Below are positions 1 through 5,856 of a stretch of 6,227 nucleotides of DNA, piece by piece (the first letter of the stretch is position 1; every line of letters starts with the position of its first letter). The notes below the pieces were generated by a model. The model worked only from the letters and a program-made list of their open reading frames with translations. It had not been told where the DNA came from and ran no database searches. This DNA is from J013 sp038521775 (GTDB lineage Bacteria > Pseudomonadota > Alphaproteobacteria > Rhodobacterales > Rhodobacteraceae). The stretch lies in the NCBI GenBank assembly GCA_038521775.1, contig JBCBKN010000290.1, forward strand, positions 1-6,227, written 5' to 3'. The translations under genes were made by a program, and so were the position numbers.

Positions 1-735
1 GATCACCTGGCGCACCCGGTCCAGCGCCTCGATCTCGCCGGCAACATCGAGGATGAGGTCGTTGCCGCCGCCCAGCAGACGCCCGGCCTGCATTTTCGCA
101 TCCGCCGCGGCGATGGCCGCAGAGACCGCATCGGCGGTGATGCCGAGGGCCGCTGCCCGCACCGGATCGAGCCGGACGAGCACCTCCTCCTCGCTCAGCC
201 CGAAAAGATCGACAAGCTTGGTGCCCGACACGCCGCGCAGCCGGTCGCCCAGCTCCTCGGCATAGCGCGAGGCAATCGACATCGGCACCCCGTCGCGCGC
301 CGGGCTCAGCGCAATGATCGCGGCAAAGGCACCGGTGCCGTCGGAATCGAATTCCGGCGCCAGAACGCCCTCGGGAAACCGCGCCCGCGCATCGTCGAGC
401 GCATCGCGGATTTCCGACCAGACCGTCTCGATCACGCCGTCCTGCACACGGTCCGACAGCTCGATACGAATGATCGACACGCCGGTCGCGGAGGTCGACT
501 GGATGGTGTCGACCTCGGGGATCTCGCGCACCACCTCTTCGATCTCGGCGGTCACCAGTGCCTCGACCCGCGCCGGATCGGCCCCCGGATAGACGGTTGT
601 GACGGTGGCAAAGAGATTGGTGATCGTGGGGTCTTCCTGCCGGCCGATCGAGAGGAGGGAGGAGGCGCCGGCGGCCAGGATGACCAGAATGGCAAGGGCG
701 ACCAGCCGCGGCTGGCGGAAGGTGAGCGTGGTCAT
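1..735 (-). CDS. RND efflux permease, N-terminal part (cut by window edge)
   Basis: Inner-membrane proton-driven pump of the AcrB/HAE-1-like RND family, which exports drugs, solvents or other toxic compounds with an adaptor and outer-membrane channel. The frame is open from the ATG at 735 to base 1, giving 245 residues of a protein normally about 1,000-1,050 long. Visible are MTTLTFRQPR, a first membrane helix at about residues 9-25 (LVALAILVILAAGASSL), then the start of the periplasmic porter domain with GRQEDPTITN, TVYPGADPARVE and EIPEVDTIQSTSATG, all typical of RND permeases. The start is fixed by a strong GAGGAG at 744-749, eight bases upstream, and by overlap of its ATG with the adaptor's TGA (TGATG, 733-737), which implies translational coupling. 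The proton-relay residues of the central membrane helices lie outside the window, so activity and substrate cannot be judged. Confidence 0.93.
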   Translation of the reverse strand, partial: MTTLTFRQPRLVALAILVILAAGASSLLSIGRQEDPTITNLFATVTTVYPGADPARVEALVTAEIEEVVREIPEVDTIQSTSATGVSIIRIELSDRVQDGVIETVWSEIRDALDDARARFPEGVLAPEFDSDGTGAFAAIIALSPARDGVPMSIASRYAEELGDRLRGVSGTKLVDLFGLSEEEVLVRLDPVRAAALGITADAVSAAIAAADAKMQAGRLLGGGNDLILDVAGEIEALDRVRQVI

Positions 736-1928
736 CAGCCCTGCTCCTCGTCGCGCGTGGTCTGGCTGACGCGGTCACGCTCCATCACCACCGCCTGGCC
801 CGGAACGACCCGGTGCGGACCGCCGGTGACCACCTGCATCCCCGGCGCCAGGGTGCCGCGCACAAACGCACGCTCGGCCTCGGCATGCAGGATCTCAACC
901 GCCTCTGCGGCGATCACGGGGCCCGCATCGCCCTTGGTCACGGTCATCACCTGCCAAAGCCCGCGCGGCCCGTCGCGCAGGGCGCTGATCGGCAGCCAGA
1001 AGCCCGCCATCTCGATCCGCTGGGTCAGACGCAGCTCGCCAACCGTGCCAAAGGCGGGCAGCGTGTCGCCGGCAAGCGTCAGCAGCAGCATGCGGGTGCG
1101 GGTTGCGGGGTCGAGATCGGGCAGGATCGAGCTCACCTCCGCCCGCACGACGCGGGTGCCGAAGCGCACCTCCAGCCTCTCGCCCAGGGCCAGCGCATTG
1201 GCAAGCGCGGGGCTGACCCCGACCCGGAATTGCGGCGCGTCGGCCTGCATCAGCGAGAGCACCGGCTGGCCGGCCGCAAGGCTGACGCCGGGATCGCGGG
1301 TGCGCGCGGAGATCGTTGCCCCGAACGGTGCGCGCAGCTCGGCCTTGTCGAGCCGGATGTCGATGGCCACGAGCCCGGCCTCGACCTCGGCGATCCGCGC
1401 CTCAAGCTCGGCCAGCGAGAGCGAGATCGAATCGAGCGACTGATCCGAGGCAAACCCCCGGTCATTGAGCGCATTGCGGCGTTTTTCGGTGCGGCGGGCA
1501 AGCTCGGCCTGCGCCTCCAGCGCCGTGCGGGCGGCCAGAAGCTGCGCCCGTTCGGCATCCAAAAGCCGGGTGTCGAGCTTGGCCAGTAGCCGGTTCTGGG
1601 CCACCACATCGCCTTCATCGACATGGATCTCGGCAAGCGTGCCGGGGTTCTCAAACCCCAGATCGATGCTCTGCGCCGCTTCGATCTGGCCGGTGAACCG
1701 GCGCGTGACGTCATAGCCGGTCTCGCCGATCAGCGTCATCGTGGTCACCGGCATGCGCGGTGCGGCCTGCGGGCGCTCGGCCAGCTCGGCGCGATCGGCA
1801 AGCACGCCACGGCCCCCGATGATGAGCGCCATCGCACCCCCAGCAACGGTCAGCGTGATGATGATGGTGGCAATCCGGCCCAGGGCGGTTCTGATCCGAC
1901 CGGGCTTGCGCGGCGTAAGGCGAGACAT
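735..1928 (-). CDS. RND efflux periplasmic adaptor (membrane fusion protein)
   Basis: Adaptor subunit (HlyD/AcrA type) that links the inner-membrane RND pump to an outer-membrane channel; 397 residues, normal for the family. Order seen: basic N-terminus, membrane anchor at about 19-39 with no lipobox cysteine, first lipoyl half at about 76-118 (RRFTGQIEA, then GTLAEIHVDEGDVV), an alpha-helical hairpin rich in Ala, Glu and Arg at about 121-195, second lipoyl half at about 196-228 (ELRAPFGATISA, then GVSLAAGQPVLSL), beta-barrel at about 229-300, and membrane-proximal domain to about 385. I chose ATG 1928 because GAGGAG (1936-1941) sits seven bases upstream. The in-frame GTG at 1943 overlaps that site and would only add five residues. 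The anchor suggests it stays tethered to the inner membrane. It precedes the permease gene and diverges from tetR, so control by that repressor is likely; the drug range is unknown. Confidence 0.93.
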   Translation of the reverse strand: MSRLTPRKPGRIRTALGRIATIIITLTVAGGAMALIIGGRGVLADRAELAERPQAAPRMPVTTMTLIGETGYDVTRRFTGQIEAAQSIDLGFENPGTLAEIHVDEGDVVAQNRLLAKLDTRLLDAERAQLLAARTALEAQAELARRTEKRRNALNDRGFASDQSLDSISLSLAELEARIAEVEAGLVAIDIRLDKAELRAPFGATISARTRDPGVSLAAGQPVLSLMQADAPQFRVGVSPALANALALGERLEVRFGTRVVRAEVSSILPDLDPATRTRMLLLTLAGDTLPAFGTVGELRLTQRIEMAGFWLPISALRDGPRGLWQVMTVTKGDAGPVIAAEAVEILHAEAERAFVRGTLAPGMQVVTGGPHRVVPGQAVVMERDRVSQTTRDEEQG

Positions 1929-1935
1929 CAGGGCG

Positions 1936-1941
1936 CTCCTC
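1936..1941 (-). promoter_or_regulatory. Ribosome binding site of the adaptor gene
   Basis: GAGGAG on the minus strand, seven bases before ATG 1928. It decides the start, because the alternative GTG at 1943 overlaps this site and has no comparable motif of its own. Confidence 0.75.
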
Positions 1942-1944
1942 ACG

Positions 1945-1963
1945 AAGTAAGAGTTGCTTACTT
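1945..1963. promoter_or_regulatory. Operator-like palindrome, probable TetR binding site
   Basis: Perfect inverted repeat AAGTAAG-AGTTG-CTTACTT, with 7-base arms and a 5-base spacer. A further GTAA at 1966-1969 pairs with TTAC at 1958-1961 to form a second, overlapping, weaker dyad. The element lies between the divergent adaptor and tetR genes and overlaps the predicted -10 and start-point region of the adaptor promoter, which is where TetR-family repressors usually bind. That it is bound by the adjacent TetR protein is inference from position and symmetry. Confidence 0.6.
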
Positions 1964-1989
1964 ATGTAATAGGCTCTAACTTTTTTCAA
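1961..1989 (-). promoter_or_regulatory. Predicted sigma-70-type promoter of the adaptor-permease operon
   Basis: On the minus strand, TTGAAA (1984-1989, five of six consensus bases) and CATAAG (1961-1966, four of six) are separated by 17 bases. The expected transcription start falls inside the palindrome at 1945-1963, about 20-30 bases ahead of the adaptor ATG. The whole segment is AT-rich in an otherwise very GC-rich window. The -10 match is modest and the call rests on spacing and context. Confidence 0.4.
1965..1970 (+). promoter_or_regulatory. Possible -10 element of tetR
   Basis: TGTAAT matches five of six -10 consensus bases and lies 38 bases before the tetR ATG. No convincing -35 is seen at 16-18 bases upstream. 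If real, it sits right beside the palindrome at 1945-1963, so the repressor would control its own gene. Confidence 0.25.
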
Positions 1990-1993
1990 GCGT

Positions 1994-1999
1994 GAGGAG
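1994..1999 (+). promoter_or_regulatory. Ribosome binding site of tetR
   Basis: GAGGAG on the plus strand, eight bases before the ATG at 2008. It supports that start over any downstream one. Confidence 0.7.
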
Positions 2000-2007
2000 T
2001 TGAAGAA

Positions 2008-2661
2008 ATGTCGCCCCTGCCGGATCAGGCGCCCAAGCCCTATCACCACGGCGATCTGCGCAGCCATCTGGTCGAGGTGGTGCGCGAGCTTGTTGAGCGT
2101 GACGGGCCCGACGGCTTCTCGGTCGCCGAGGCCGCACGGCGCGCGGGCGTCAGCTCGGCCGCGCCCTACAAGCATTTCCGCGACCGGGCCGAGCTGTTGA
2201 GCGCGGTGGCACTCGATGCCATGGGCCGGTTGCGCGCGCAGATGGAGGCGCGGTCGCAGGAGTTTCCCAAGGGCTCGATCGCGGCGGTGGCAGCCCTCGG
2301 CAAGGCCTATATCGACTTTGCGCATGGCGAGCCGGGCATGTTCCGGCTCACCTTCGGTCTGACTGAGGGGCAGGACGAAAACGATGCCCTGATGGAGATG
2401 GGCCAGTCGACCTTTGCGATCGTCAAACGCAGCGTGTCAGACTGCCTGGGCCGGCCGGCAACCGACCCGCAGGTCGAGCGCAGCGCCTATCTTTTGTGGA
2501 CCATCGTGCATGGCCATTCCTTCCTGGGGATCGATTGCAAGAATGCCCGCGAGGTCGCCTCGCTTGACGATTGGGAATTGCTGATGGCCGCAGGGTACGC
2601 GTTCCTCGGTGCGGATGTAGATACGGGTACGGATGAAGATGCGGGTGCGGGCGGCGGCTAG
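2008..2661 (+). CDS. TetR-family transcriptional regulator, WHG-type C-terminal domain
   Basis: Dimeric DNA-binding repressor, 217 residues, usual for the family. The N-terminus has the YHHGDLR motif at 12-18, then a helix-turn-helix at about 38-59 (VAEAARRAGVSSAAPYKHFRDR, in which the AAPYKHF part is the recognition helix and following turn). The C-terminal ligand and dimer domain contains LLWTIVHGHSFL at 162-173, whose Trp, His and Gly match the motif that names the WHG domain (TetR_C_33). The gene diverges from the adaptor-permease operon across an AT-rich gap with a 19-base palindrome, so it probably represses the pump and itself until an effector binds; the effector is unknown. The last 16 residues (ADVDTGTDEDAGAGGG) are a low-complexity tail encoded by a hexanucleotide repeat and are unlikely to be part of the fold. 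Its TAG stop overlaps the convergent bciA stop. Confidence 0.92.
   Translation: MSPLPDQAPKPYHHGDLRSHLVEVVRELVERDGPDGFSVAEAARRAGVSSAAPYKHFRDRAELLSAVALDAMGRLRAQMEARSQEFPKGSIAAVAALGKAYIDFAHGEPGMFRLTFGLTEGQDENDALMEMGQSTFAIVKRSVSDCLGRPATDPQVERSAYLLWTIVHGHSFLGIDCKNAREVASLDDWELLMAAGYAFLGADVDTGTDEDAGAGGG
2611..2658 (+). repeat. Degenerate hexanucleotide tandem repeat at the 3' end of tetR
   Basis: Eight in-frame 6-base units: GCGGAT, GTAGAT, ACGGGT, ACGGAT, GAAGAT, GCGGGT, GCGGGC, GGCGGC, ending at the TAG stop. They encode dipeptides of a small or acidic residue followed by Asp or Gly. The pattern resembles a tract grown by replication slippage and then diverged. Confidence 0.6.
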
Positions 2662-3674
2662 CGCGGCGGCGTGGCCGAGGCCCGGGCAAACACCCGATGC
2701 GCGCCCAGATCGGCGCTGCGATCGCCGCTGATCAGACGCTCGTAATGCTCAAAGATCGTCTCGGTGCCGAATGACGGGGTGGCCGCGGCGTCATGGCAGC
2801 CCGTGGCCGGATCGAAGACCAGCATCGGTTCTGTGGCATAGTAATGCGCGATCCGCGCAAGCTCGGCCTTTGCGCGCAGCCGGGGCGAGATGCGGCCCAG
2901 CGCGCTCAGCCCCCGCGCAATGCCGCTGATCAGCCCCACCGGCACGTGGCGAAACCGCGCCGGGCGGCCCAGCCGGTCAAAAAGCCAGCGCCCCAGATCG
3001 CGCGGCGTGACCGCCGGGCCCGGCCCGCCGATCGGCAAGATCCGGTTTTCGCGGTCCGGCATGCTCAGGCAGCCGACGAGAAACTGCGCCAGATCGGCAT
3101 CGCCGATCGGCTTGCAGGCGGTCAGCTCTCCGTTGCCAAAGAGCAGATAGGGCTTGCCCTCTTGAACCCGCGCCACCTGTCCCGACAGCGATTTGAAGAA
3201 AGCGGTGGGCCGCACGATCGAATAGGTCATGCCGGAGGCGATCAGCTCGGCCTCCATCGCCAGCTTGGCCCGCTGAAAGGCAAGCTGGGGGCGCTGCACA
3301 CAAAGTGCCGAGAGCAGAACCGCCCGCGACGCCCCGGCATCTTGGGCGGCCGAGACCGCGTGGGATGTGGCCTGGTGGTCGATCTGCCAGGCCTCCTCGG
3401 GCAATCCGCTGCGTGAGGCAAGGCATGAGATCACCGCAGGAATGCGAAGGCCGGCCAAGGCGGTGTGAAACGCGTCCGGCCCGGCGGTCAGATCGATCTC
3501 GCGCAGCTTCGCACCGGCCGGCAGGGTCTGCGCAAGCCGCCGGGCGGCGGGCGAGGCCCGGACAAGGCAGAGCGTCTCATACCCGGCTGCGCTGAGCGCG
3601 GCGAGCGTGGCCTGCCCGATGGTGCCGCTGGCGCCAAGCAGCAGCACCGGCCCGGAGTTAGGGTCAGGCGTCAA
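2658..3674 (-). CDS. bciA: Divinyl (proto)chlorophyllide a 8-vinyl reductase, BciA type
   Basis: NAD(P)H-dependent enzyme that reduces the C8 vinyl group of divinyl (proto)chlorophyllide to ethyl, a step of (bacterio)chlorophyll synthesis. It belongs to the atypical short-chain dehydrogenase group. Seen: Rossmann glycine motif GASGTIG (14-20 from TTG 3674), then the family hallmarks SCLASRSGLP (83-92), WQIDHQA (96-102), VLLSALCVQRP, FQRAKL, YSIVRPTAFFKSLSGQ (151-166), LTACKPI (184-190), RILPIGGPGPA (211-221), KAELARI (269-275) and YYATEPMLVFDP (278-289). The length of 338 residues fits. The frame stays open to an ATG at 3812, but the extra residues are out-of-frame pcaG sequence. No ATG lies near the fold, so I chose TTG 3674, which overlaps the pcaG end by 11 bases and gives a normal N-terminus; GTG 3647 (329 residues) is the alternative. 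Neither has a strong ribosome site, so coupling to pcaG translation is likely. Function is well supported; the start is uncertain. Confidence 0.9.
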   Translation of the reverse strand: MTPDPNSGPVLLLGASGTIGQATLAALSAAGYETLCLVRASPAARRLAQTLPAGAKLREIDLTAGPDAFHTALAGLRIPAVISCLASRSGLPEEAWQIDHQATSHAVSAAQDAGASRAVLLSALCVQRPQLAFQRAKLAMEAELIASGMTYSIVRPTAFFKSLSGQVARVQEGKPYLLFGNGELTACKPIGDADLAQFLVGCLSMPDRENRILPIGGPGPAVTPRDLGRWLFDRLGRPARFRHVPVGLISGIARGLSALGRISPRLRAKAELARIAHYYATEPMLVFDPATGCHDAAATPSFGTETIFEHYERLISGDRSADLGAHRVFARASATPPR

Positions 3675-4251
3675 AAAACACCGTCTCGCCCTCGCCCTGG
3701 ACCACGATGTCAAAGCGGTAGCCCTGCACGTCGCCCTCGACACCCTGCTTTTGGGCGAGCAGCGTTCCGCGCCGATGCGGCGGCACCCGCGACAGGACCG
3801 GATCGGCGGCATTGGCGGCCGCCTCCTCGGGAAAATAGATCCGGGTCGAAAGCCCGATATTGATGCCGCGTGCCACGATCCAAAGCCCGATCTGCGGGGC
3901 CAGAACCGTGCCGCCCGGCTCGGCCACAGCGCCGGGCCGCACGGTTTCGATCACCCACTCACCGCTGTCGAAATCCGAGGCCGCGCGCGCCCAGCCGCGA
4001 AACCCCGGCCCGTCGAACCGGCCCTCGGCATCGGCCTGCCAGCTTTCGACCAGCACATCGGTGATGGGCGCGCCGATCCCGTCAAACACCCGGCCCGAAA
4101 TGCGGATCCGCGGGCCCGCCCCGGCAATATGGTTGGAGAAATTCCGCTCGAAGATCTCGAACCCCGCCTGGGCCGGCACCAGCCCGATATGAACATAGGG
4201 TCCGGCGGTCTGGGAGGGCGTTTCGGTCAGGCTGGTGCTGCGGCGCGGCAT
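3664..4251 (-). CDS. pcaG: Protocatechuate 3,4-dioxygenase, alpha subunit
   Basis: Alpha subunit of the cytoplasmic non-heme Fe(III) intradiol dioxygenase that uses O2 to open protocatechuate to 3-carboxy-cis,cis-muconate, the first step of the beta-ketoadipate pathway. The 195-residue length is typical. Seen: TPSQTAGPYVHIGL at 11-24, the N-terminal hallmark of this subunit; GRVFDGIGAPITDVLVESWQ at 53-72; GRFDGPGFRGWAR at 77-89; LWIVARGINIGLSTRIYF at 123-140; and a YRFDIVVQGEGETVFFD end. As expected for alpha, the iron-binding Tyr and His of the beta subunit are absent (for example GRFDG where beta has GRYRH). The start is fixed by GGAGG at 4259-4263, seven bases upstream, and by the TGATG overlap with the pcaH stop, which favours equal synthesis of both subunits. 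The stop lies inside the predicted 5' end of bciA. Confidence 0.96.
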   Translation of the reverse strand: MPRRSTSLTETPSQTAGPYVHIGLVPAQAGFEIFERNFSNHIAGAGPRIRISGRVFDGIGAPITDVLVESWQADAEGRFDGPGFRGWARAASDFDSGEWVIETVRPGAVAEPGGTVLAPQIGLWIVARGINIGLSTRIYFPEEAAANAADPVLSRVPPHRRGTLLAQKQGVEGDVQGYRFDIVVQGEGETVFFDA

Positions 4252-5006
4252 CAGTTCCCCTCCGGCCGGTTTTCAAACATCGTCGAGCGGCGGCCGCGCA
4301 GCACGATGTCGAACCGATAGGCCAGACTGTCGAGCGGGATGGCCGCGTTCATGTCCAAGGGCGCGACGAGCTGGTCGCGCGCCGCCTCGTCGGGCAGGGT
4401 GCTCAGGATCGGGCAAAGCGGGATCAGCGGGTCGCCCTCGAAATACATCTGGGTGATCAGCCGCTGGCCGAAACCGGACCCGAAGACCGAAAAATGAATA
4501 TGCGCCGGCCGCCAGGCATTGGGCCCGTTCTCCCAGGGATAGGGGCCGGGGCGCACGGTGCGGAACTCATAATACCCCTCGGCATCAGTCAGCACACGAC
4601 CGCAACCGCCGAAATTCGGATCGATCGGCGCAAAATAGGTGTCGTTGCGGTGCCGGTAGCGCCCGCCGGCATTGGCCTGCCACACCTCGACCAGGGTCTC
4701 CGGCACTGGGCGGCCGGACTGATCGCGCACCTGACCATGCACCAGGATGCGCTCGCCGATCGCGCTCTCTCCGGGTGCTGCAAAATTGATCAGAAGATCA
4801 TTGTCGCGCGCGCCGAGCTCGGCCACCGAAAAGCGCGGCCCGGTGTTTTCCAGGAGGCTGGGCTTGACCGAGGCCAGCGGCAGCCGCGGCGAGCGGGTGA
4901 CAGCGGTCTTGTAGTCAGGCGTGAAGGCGGGCGGGTGGCGCGTGCGGTCGCGGGGATAGAGCGGTGCGTCCTGCGCGGGAGGGTCAGCGGGTGAATTGCG
5001 CAACAT
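4251..5006 (-). CDS. pcaH: Protocatechuate 3,4-dioxygenase, beta subunit (catalytic)
   Basis: Iron-carrying subunit of protocatechuate 3,4-dioxygenase, 251 residues. It has the YPRDRTRHPPAF segment at 17-28, YKT at 32-34, and the intradiol dioxygenase core. The ferric ligands are all visible: Tyr117 (GGRYRHR), Tyr156 (PGPYPW), His169 and His171 (RPAHIHF). Their spacing (39, 13 and 2) equals that of Pseudomonas putida Tyr408, Tyr447, His460 and His462, and Arg166, Trp158 and Gln186 fall at the places of Arg457, Trp449 and Gln477, so the enzyme should be active. I chose ATG 5006 because GGGAG (5016-5020) is nine bases upstream; the in-frame ATG at 5015 directly abuts that site and would add only MPR. 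It lies 40 bases after an ABC ATPase gene with no terminator in between, and overlaps pcaG at its stop. No pcaQ-like regulator or other pca gene is in view. Confidence 0.96.
   Translation of the reverse strand: MLRNSPADPPAQDAPLYPRDRTRHPPAFTPDYKTAVTRSPRLPLASVKPSLLENTGPRFSVAELGARDNDLLINFAAPGESAIGERILVHGQVRDQSGRPVPETLVEVWQANAGGRYRHRNDTYFAPIDPNFGGCGRVLTDAEGYYEFRTVRPGPYPWENGPNAWRPAHIHFSVFGSGFGQRLITQMYFEGDPLIPLCPILSTLPDEAARDQLVAPLDMNAAIPLDSLAYRFDIVLRGRRSTMFENRPEGN
4259..4263 (-). promoter_or_regulatory. Ribosome binding site of pcaG
   Basis: GGAGG on the minus strand within the last codons of pcaH, seven bases before the pcaG ATG at 4251. With the TGATG overlap it points to coupled but efficient initiation on pcaG. 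Confidence 0.7.
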
Positions 5007-5015
5007 TCTTGGCAT

Positions 5016-5020
5016 CTCCC
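5016..5020 (-). promoter_or_regulatory. Ribosome binding site of pcaH
   Basis: GGGAG on the minus strand, nine bases before ATG 5006 but zero bases before ATG 5015. This spacing is the reason for preferring the downstream start. Confidence 0.55.
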
Positions 5021-5046
5021 ATCAAGGTGGCGGTCCATATTGCACC

Positions 5047-5856
5047 TCACGCCGGCGATTGGAAAGCGCGGGCCCAGTTCTGATAGGGCGCGGGCGGGTC
5101 ACGCAGGATCTCATCGACCGGACCTTGCGCCATGGCGCGGCCCTGATGGAGGACCAGAACCCGGTCGCAGATGGCCCCGACAACGTCGAGATCATGGCTG
5201 ATCAGCAACAGCGCCGCCCCGGTCTGGGCCTGCACCTCCATCAGCAGGTTCAGGATCTGCGCCTGCACCGAGACGTCGAGCGCCGAGACCGGTTCATCGG
5301 CCACGATCAGCGCCGGCGCGCTGACAATGGCGCGGGCAATGGCAATGCGCTGGCGCTGCCCGCCGGAAAACTCATGCGGAAAGCGCGGTGCCGCATCGGG
5401 CAGACCGACCGAGGCCAGCGCTGCCTGCGCCCGCTGCGCGCGGGCCTGCCGCGCAACGCCCATGGCCAGCAGCGGCTCGGCCACCGACCAGCCCGCGGGC
5501 CGGCGCGGGTTGAGCGAGCCCATCGGGTCCTGAAACACCATCTGGAACCGGGCGCGGGCATGGCGGCGTTCAGTGGGGCTCAGCGCCCAGGGGTCCTGCC
5601 CGGCGATCTCGACCTTGCCGCTGTCGGGCCGCTCCAGCGCCATGGCGATCCGCGCCACGGTGGATTTGCCCGAACCGCTTTCGCCCACCACGCCCAGGGT
5701 TTCGCCCACGGCAAGCGTCACATCGACGCCGGACAGTGCCGTCAGGCGCGGGGCAGGACCGTAGAGCCGCCGCCGCGGCAGGGCGTAGCTTTGCACCACG
5801 CCGCTCAAACACAGGGCCGGAACCGCGCCTTTGGCCTGGGTCGGGGGCCGGGTCAT
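5047..5856 (-). CDS. Peptide/nickel-type ABC transporter ATP-binding protein (DppF/OppF-like)
   Basis: Cytoplasmic ATPase that powers an ABC importer of the oligopeptide/dipeptide/nickel family; 269 residues. All ATPase motifs are intact: Walker A GESGSGKST at 58-66, Q-loop MVFQDP with Gln109, the family's SLNPRR at 114-119, signature FSGGQRQR at 163-170, Walker B ALIVADEP at 182-189, D-loop SALD, and H-loop His221 in LLISHDL. The YALPRR region before Walker A fits the DppF/OppF branch. The C-terminal tail is short, ending soon after PPAPYQNWARAF, without the cysteine-rich end seen in the upstream partner. The frame extends upstream to GTG or ATG codons near 5934, but ATG 5856 is preferred because it overlaps the upstream ATPase stop as ATGA (5853-5856). 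pcaH follows after 40 bases. The substrate is unknown; uptake of an aromatic compound or a peptide cannot be told apart here, as the permeases and binding protein are not in view. Confidence 0.92.
   Translation of the reverse strand: MTRPPTQAKGAVPALCLSGVVQSYALPRRRLYGPAPRLTALSGVDVTLAVGETLGVVGESGSGKSTVARIAMALERPDSGKVEIAGQDPWALSPTERRHARARFQMVFQDPMGSLNPRRPAGWSVAEPLLAMGVARQARAQRAQAALASVGLPDAAPRFPHEFSGGQRQRIAIARAIVSAPALIVADEPVSALDVSVQAQILNLLMEVQAQTGAALLLISHDLDVVGAICDRVLVLHQGRAMAQGPVDEILRDPPAPYQNWARAFQSPA

Noticed and set aside
757..1589. Two overlapping plus-strand open frames opposite the adaptor gene
   Set aside because: The minus-strand adaptor is clearly real; these frames have no recognisable domain and arise from GC-biased codon use.
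1711..2325. Minus-strand open frame of 204 codons spanning the intergenic region and tetR
   Set aside because: It crosses the promoter region and lies antisense to tetR and out of frame with the adaptor; the product resembles nothing known to me.
3672..3678. Run of six T on the minus strand near the pcaG end as a frameshift site fusing PcaG to BciA
   Set aside because: A fusion would need a +1 shift, which this run does not obviously promote, there is no stimulatory structure I can see, and both proteins are normally separate.
3675..3812. N-terminal extension of bciA up to ATG 3812
   Set aside because: The added residues are Arg/Ser/Cys-rich, out-of-frame pcaG sequence, and the reductase fold starts only after about 3656.
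5007..5046. Separate promoter or terminator between the ABC ATPase and pcaH
   Set aside because: The 40-base gap shows no hairpin with T-run and no convincing -35/-10 pair, so no feature is called.
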